8,484 bases of DNA from Betaproteobacteria bacterium. Lineage in GTDB: Bacteria; Pseudomonadota; Gammaproteobacteria; Burkholderiales; Methylophilaceae. The notes beneath the pieces were generated by a model. It was not told the DNA's origin and did not search any database. It saw only the letters and a list, made by a program, of their open reading frames with translations. A program made the translations under genes and the position numbers. This document shows positions 6,484 through 8,484 of the stretch, in pieces (within the stretch, counting starts at the first letter, position 1; the number at the start of each line of letters is the position of its first letter). The stretch spans positions 1 through 8,484 of the forward strand of contig RFPQ01000027.1 in the NCBI GenBank assembly GCA_009926035.1, in the 5' to 3' direction.

Positions 6484-7170
6484 TTGGCATTCATTATTGG
6501 AATTGATGGGTGTAAATCAGGCTGGTTTTCAGTTTGGGAAAATCAAAGTGGAAATGTTGAGTCCTCTATCTTTAAAAATCTTAATGAATTAAAAAATTTC
6601 TTTACACATAAAAATCATTTAATTATTGGCATTGATATGCCCGTTGTATTATCTGACATAATACCCAGGCAAGCTGACCAATTAGCTAGAAAGTTGCTCA
6701 GCAAAAAAGCTTCTTCGGTATTTACAGCGCCCACCCCTGAAATGTTAGAGCAGCCAAATTATGAAAAAGCTTCTCTTGTTTCGAAAAAGCTTTTTGGCAA
6801 GTCTATGTCGCTTCAATCATGGTATTTATTTCCTAAGATTAAAGATGTGCAAACAATAATGCACCATGAAAATATGAATATTTACGAAATACATCCTGAA
6901 TTAAGCTTCAGAGCAATGAACAATGAAAAGGTTATCCTAGAAAGCAAAAAGACTTATGAAGGCTTTAGCATTAGAAATTCTTTATTAGCCATACACTTTA
7001 AACATTTTAATTTTGAAGAAATACGAAAACAATATGCAAAAAAAGATGTAATGGATAATGATATTTTAGATGCACTTGCTGTCTTATGGAGCGCAAAAAG
7101 GATTCAATCTAATAAGGCTTCTTTTCTACCCCAGGCCCCTGAAAAACCAAACATGCAGATTGTTTATTAA
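6484..7170 (+). CDS. DUF429 protein, predicted RNase H-fold nuclease
   Basis: This 228-residue protein begins with a TTG placed directly after the preceding TAA. GGGTGA at 6473-6478 is five bases upstream, and the next Met (residue 52) would cut into the conserved start, so TTG is well supported. DUF429 motifs appear in order: GIDGCKSGW (D8), IIGIDMPVVL (D51), RQADQLARKLL, SSVFTAPTPE (78-86), YEIHPELSF (E135, H137, E139), KKTYEGFSIRN, and MDNDILDALAVLWSA (D191, D193, D196). The family is predicted to adopt an RNase H-like fold, and the scattered acidic residues suit two-metal nuclease chemistry, but no substrate is established to my knowledge. It looks full length and intact. It is translationally coupled to both neighbours, and its stop shares one base with the next ATG. 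Confidence 0.88.
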   Translation: MAFIIGIDGCKSGWFSVWENQSGNVESSIFKNLNELKNFFTHKNHLIIGIDMPVVLSDIIPRQADQLARKLLSKKASSVFTAPTPEMLEQPNYEKASLVSKKLFGKSMSLQSWYLFPKIKDVQTIMHHENMNIYEIHPELSFRAMNNEKVILESKKTYEGFSIRNSLLAIHFKHFNFEEIRKQYAKKDVMDNDILDALAVLWSAKRIQSNKASFLPQAPEKPNMQIVY

Positions 7171-7496
7171 TGACCTATTTCATAAAAATTATTATTGCTA
7201 CTTTAGTTATTGTATTAGTGACTGAATTAAGTAAAAAAGATACTAAAATAGCCGCACTTCTTTTGGCGCTTCCAATTATTTCATTCACCGCCTACACTAT
7301 GATTTGGTTTGAAAGTAAAGATACAGATAAGATTGCTAAATTGGCCAACGAGAATTTTATCTATGTTTTACCAGTCATGCCTGCACTTCCATTGTTTAGC
7401 TGGTTATTAAAAAATCAATACGGCTACTTTACTTCTATGGTGGTAGTTATTTTTATCATGATAATACTTTTTTATTTGCTACAAAAAATATTGTGA
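7170..7496 (+). CDS. DUF3147 small inner-membrane protein
   Basis: This 108-residue hydrophobic protein probably has four membrane segments, at about 3-19, 27-47, 63-84 and 86-106. The pattern VTELSKKDTKIAALLLALPIISFTAYTMIWFE, then DTDKIAKLANENFIYVLPVMPALPLFSWLL, matches what I recall of DUF3147. In that family a SELAK-like motif is followed by GALxxSLP and a Trp-rich stretch. Function is unknown. The ATG overlaps the last base of the preceding TAA (TAATG), so it is in the same translational unit as the DUF429 gene. No terminator-like hairpin follows the stop, leaving readthrough into the photolyase gene possible. Confidence 0.8.
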   Translation: MTYFIKIIIATLVIVLVTELSKKDTKIAALLLALPIISFTAYTMIWFESKDTDKIAKLANENFIYVLPVMPALPLFSWLLKNQYGYFTSMVVVIFIMIILFYLLQKIL

Positions 7497-7520
7497 TGTG
7501 AAAAGCCATCTCGCCTATGA

Positions 7521-7549
7521 TGAAGATACAAAAAAATAGATTGTATATT
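7521..7549 (+). promoter_or_regulatory. Candidate promoter for the photolyase-like gene
   Basis: TATATT (7544-7549) matches the -10 consensus at five of six bases. TGAAGA (7521-7526) is a poor -35 at an ideal 17-base spacing. The start of transcription would be near 7556, about nine bases before the ATG. In such AT-rich DNA a chance match is quite possible. Confidence 0.3.
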
Positions 7550-7564
7550 TATTAAGTTCCTAAT

Positions 7565-8484
7565 ATGAAAACCCTAAGACTTATTCTTGGCGATCAGCTC
7601 AATCCAAATCATTCCTGGTTTAAAAATGTAGATGATGAAATTTATTACGTATTAATGGAAGTTATACAGGAAACAAACTACGTACTTCATCATGCACAAA
7701 AAATTCTAGCCATCTTTGCTGCCATGAGAGATTTTAAAGAGTTTCTCACAAAAAATAATCATCAAGTTATCTACATAAAAATAAATGATGAATCAAATCA
7801 ACAATCTTTTAAATCTAATCTTAATACTTTAATTAAACTTCTGCACATTAAAAAATTTGAATACCAAGAGCCCGATGAATCCAGATTAGATAAAGAATTA
7901 GAGGTTTTCTGTAGTGAAATTTATATACCATCTGCACGTGTCTCATCAGAACATTTTTATACAAGTCGTGATGAAGTAAAAGAGGTGTTTAAAGATAAAA
8001 AGCAATGGCTAATGGAGTCCTTTTACCGCTATATGAGAAAAAAACATCAGATTCTGATGAAGGATATAAATGAGCCAATAGGTGCAAAATGGAATTTTGA
8101 TAATGAGAATAGAAAGGCATGGAAGGGAACACCCAAAACTTTTAAAGATTCTCGACCAATACATGATCATAGTGTCCTATGGAATGAAATTTGTAAGGCG
8201 CAGATAAAAAGCTTTGGTGAGCATAATGCATCTCAATTTCGGTGGCCATTAAATAGGAAGGAAGCTTTAAAACATCTCGATTTCTTTGTAAAAAACATAT
8301 TAGTGTACTTCGGTGATTATCAAGATGCGATGCATAAGGATGAGTCAAAGATGTTTCATTCGTTAATTTCTTTTGCTCTTAATACAAAAATGATATCGCC
8401 TCATGAAGTTATTTTGAAAGTTGAGAGTTCATATCGCGATAATCAAATATCTATTAATACTGCTGAAGGTTTTATCAGACAAAT
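7565..8484 (+). CDS. Cryptochrome/photolyase-related protein (FeS-BCP / COG3046), 3' end cut off
   Basis: The frame is open from the ATG at 7565 to the window end, giving 306 residues of what is usually about 500. The start gives MKTLRLILGDQLNP, the family's usual opening. Further matches are ETNYVLHHAQKILAIFAAMRDF (37-58), QEPDESRLDKEL, MESFYRYMRKKHQILM (150-165), PIGAKWNFDNENRKAW (171-186), FGDYQDAMHKDESKMFHSL (249-267) and INTAEGFIRQ at the cut. These resemble Agrobacterium PhrB, an iron-sulfur (6-4) photolyase binding FAD, a lumazine and [4Fe-4S]. The cofactor cysteines and much of the FAD site lie beyond the window and cannot be checked. The expected role is light-driven repair of UV photoproducts in cytoplasmic DNA, though a sensory role is possible in this group. 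No strong Shine-Dalgarno is visible. It follows the DUF3147 gene by 68 bases. Confidence 0.92.
   Translation, partial: MKTLRLILGDQLNPNHSWFKNVDDEIYYVLMEVIQETNYVLHHAQKILAIFAAMRDFKEFLTKNNHQVIYIKINDESNQQSFKSNLNTLIKLLHIKKFEYQEPDESRLDKELEVFCSEIYIPSARVSSEHFYTSRDEVKEVFKDKKQWLMESFYRYMRKKHQILMKDINEPIGAKWNFDNENRKAWKGTPKTFKDSRPIHDHSVLWNEICKAQIKSFGEHNASQFRWPLNRKEALKHLDFFVKNILVYFGDYQDAMHKDESKMFHSLISFALNTKMISPHEVILKVESSYRDNQISINTAEGFIRQ

Noticed and set aside
8142..8348. 68-codon open frame on the - strand
   Set aside because: It lies wholly inside the clearly conserved photolyase-like gene on +, has no recognisable domain or ribosome site, and is a shadow frame.

Overview
The window is a compact, AT-rich stretch of bacterial chromosome with eleven genes and almost no empty space. 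By eye the left end (ygiQ) is the most GC-rich part, and the right third falls to roughly 30% GC. The protein types suggest a proteobacterium. YgiQ is close to the gammaproteobacterial form, the CorA has a GIGGMSEFSMM loop, and there is a conserved EQYFCPIKHA protein. I associate these features with low-GC betaproteobacteria, possibly of the Methylophilaceae type. That placement is inference from recalled family patterns, not a database result.

Layout. (1) Bases 2-3289, + strand: the 3' part of a YgiQ-type radical SAM gene, a conserved Cys-rich membrane protein, a small exported four-cysteine protein, and an exported protein made of five exact 24-residue MORN/YwqK-type repeats. (2) Bases 3290-3311: a hairpin that exactly fills the gap between two converging stop codons. 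(3) Bases 3312-5974, - strand, transcribed right to left: a YdjM/DUF457-like membrane protein, a pirin (stop and start overlap as GTGA), then a CorA-type transporter whose N-terminus resembles the MgtE N domain and whose GMN motif reads GMS. (4) Bases 5975-6126: a divergent spacer with two hairpins. The second is a textbook intrinsic terminator pointing at the next gene, although no + strand gene precedes it. (5) Bases 6127-8484, + strand: a DCC-family thiol oxidoreductase (DUF393), a DUF429 RNase H-fold protein and a DUF3147 membrane protein, packed end to end. A 68-base gap follows, then an FeS-type cryptochrome/photolyase-related gene cut by the window end.

How they work together. The right-hand group ends in a probable light-dependent DNA repair enzyme and may be a light or oxidative stress cluster. 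The - strand group combines a metal-binding pirin and a divalent-cation channel. I see no phage, IS element, CRISPR, tRNA or rRNA. Most of the window is ordinary core or semi-core genome. The most unusual items are the orphan terminator at 6067-6107, the CorA variant, and the exported MORN pair. I did not find a clear multi-gene new system.
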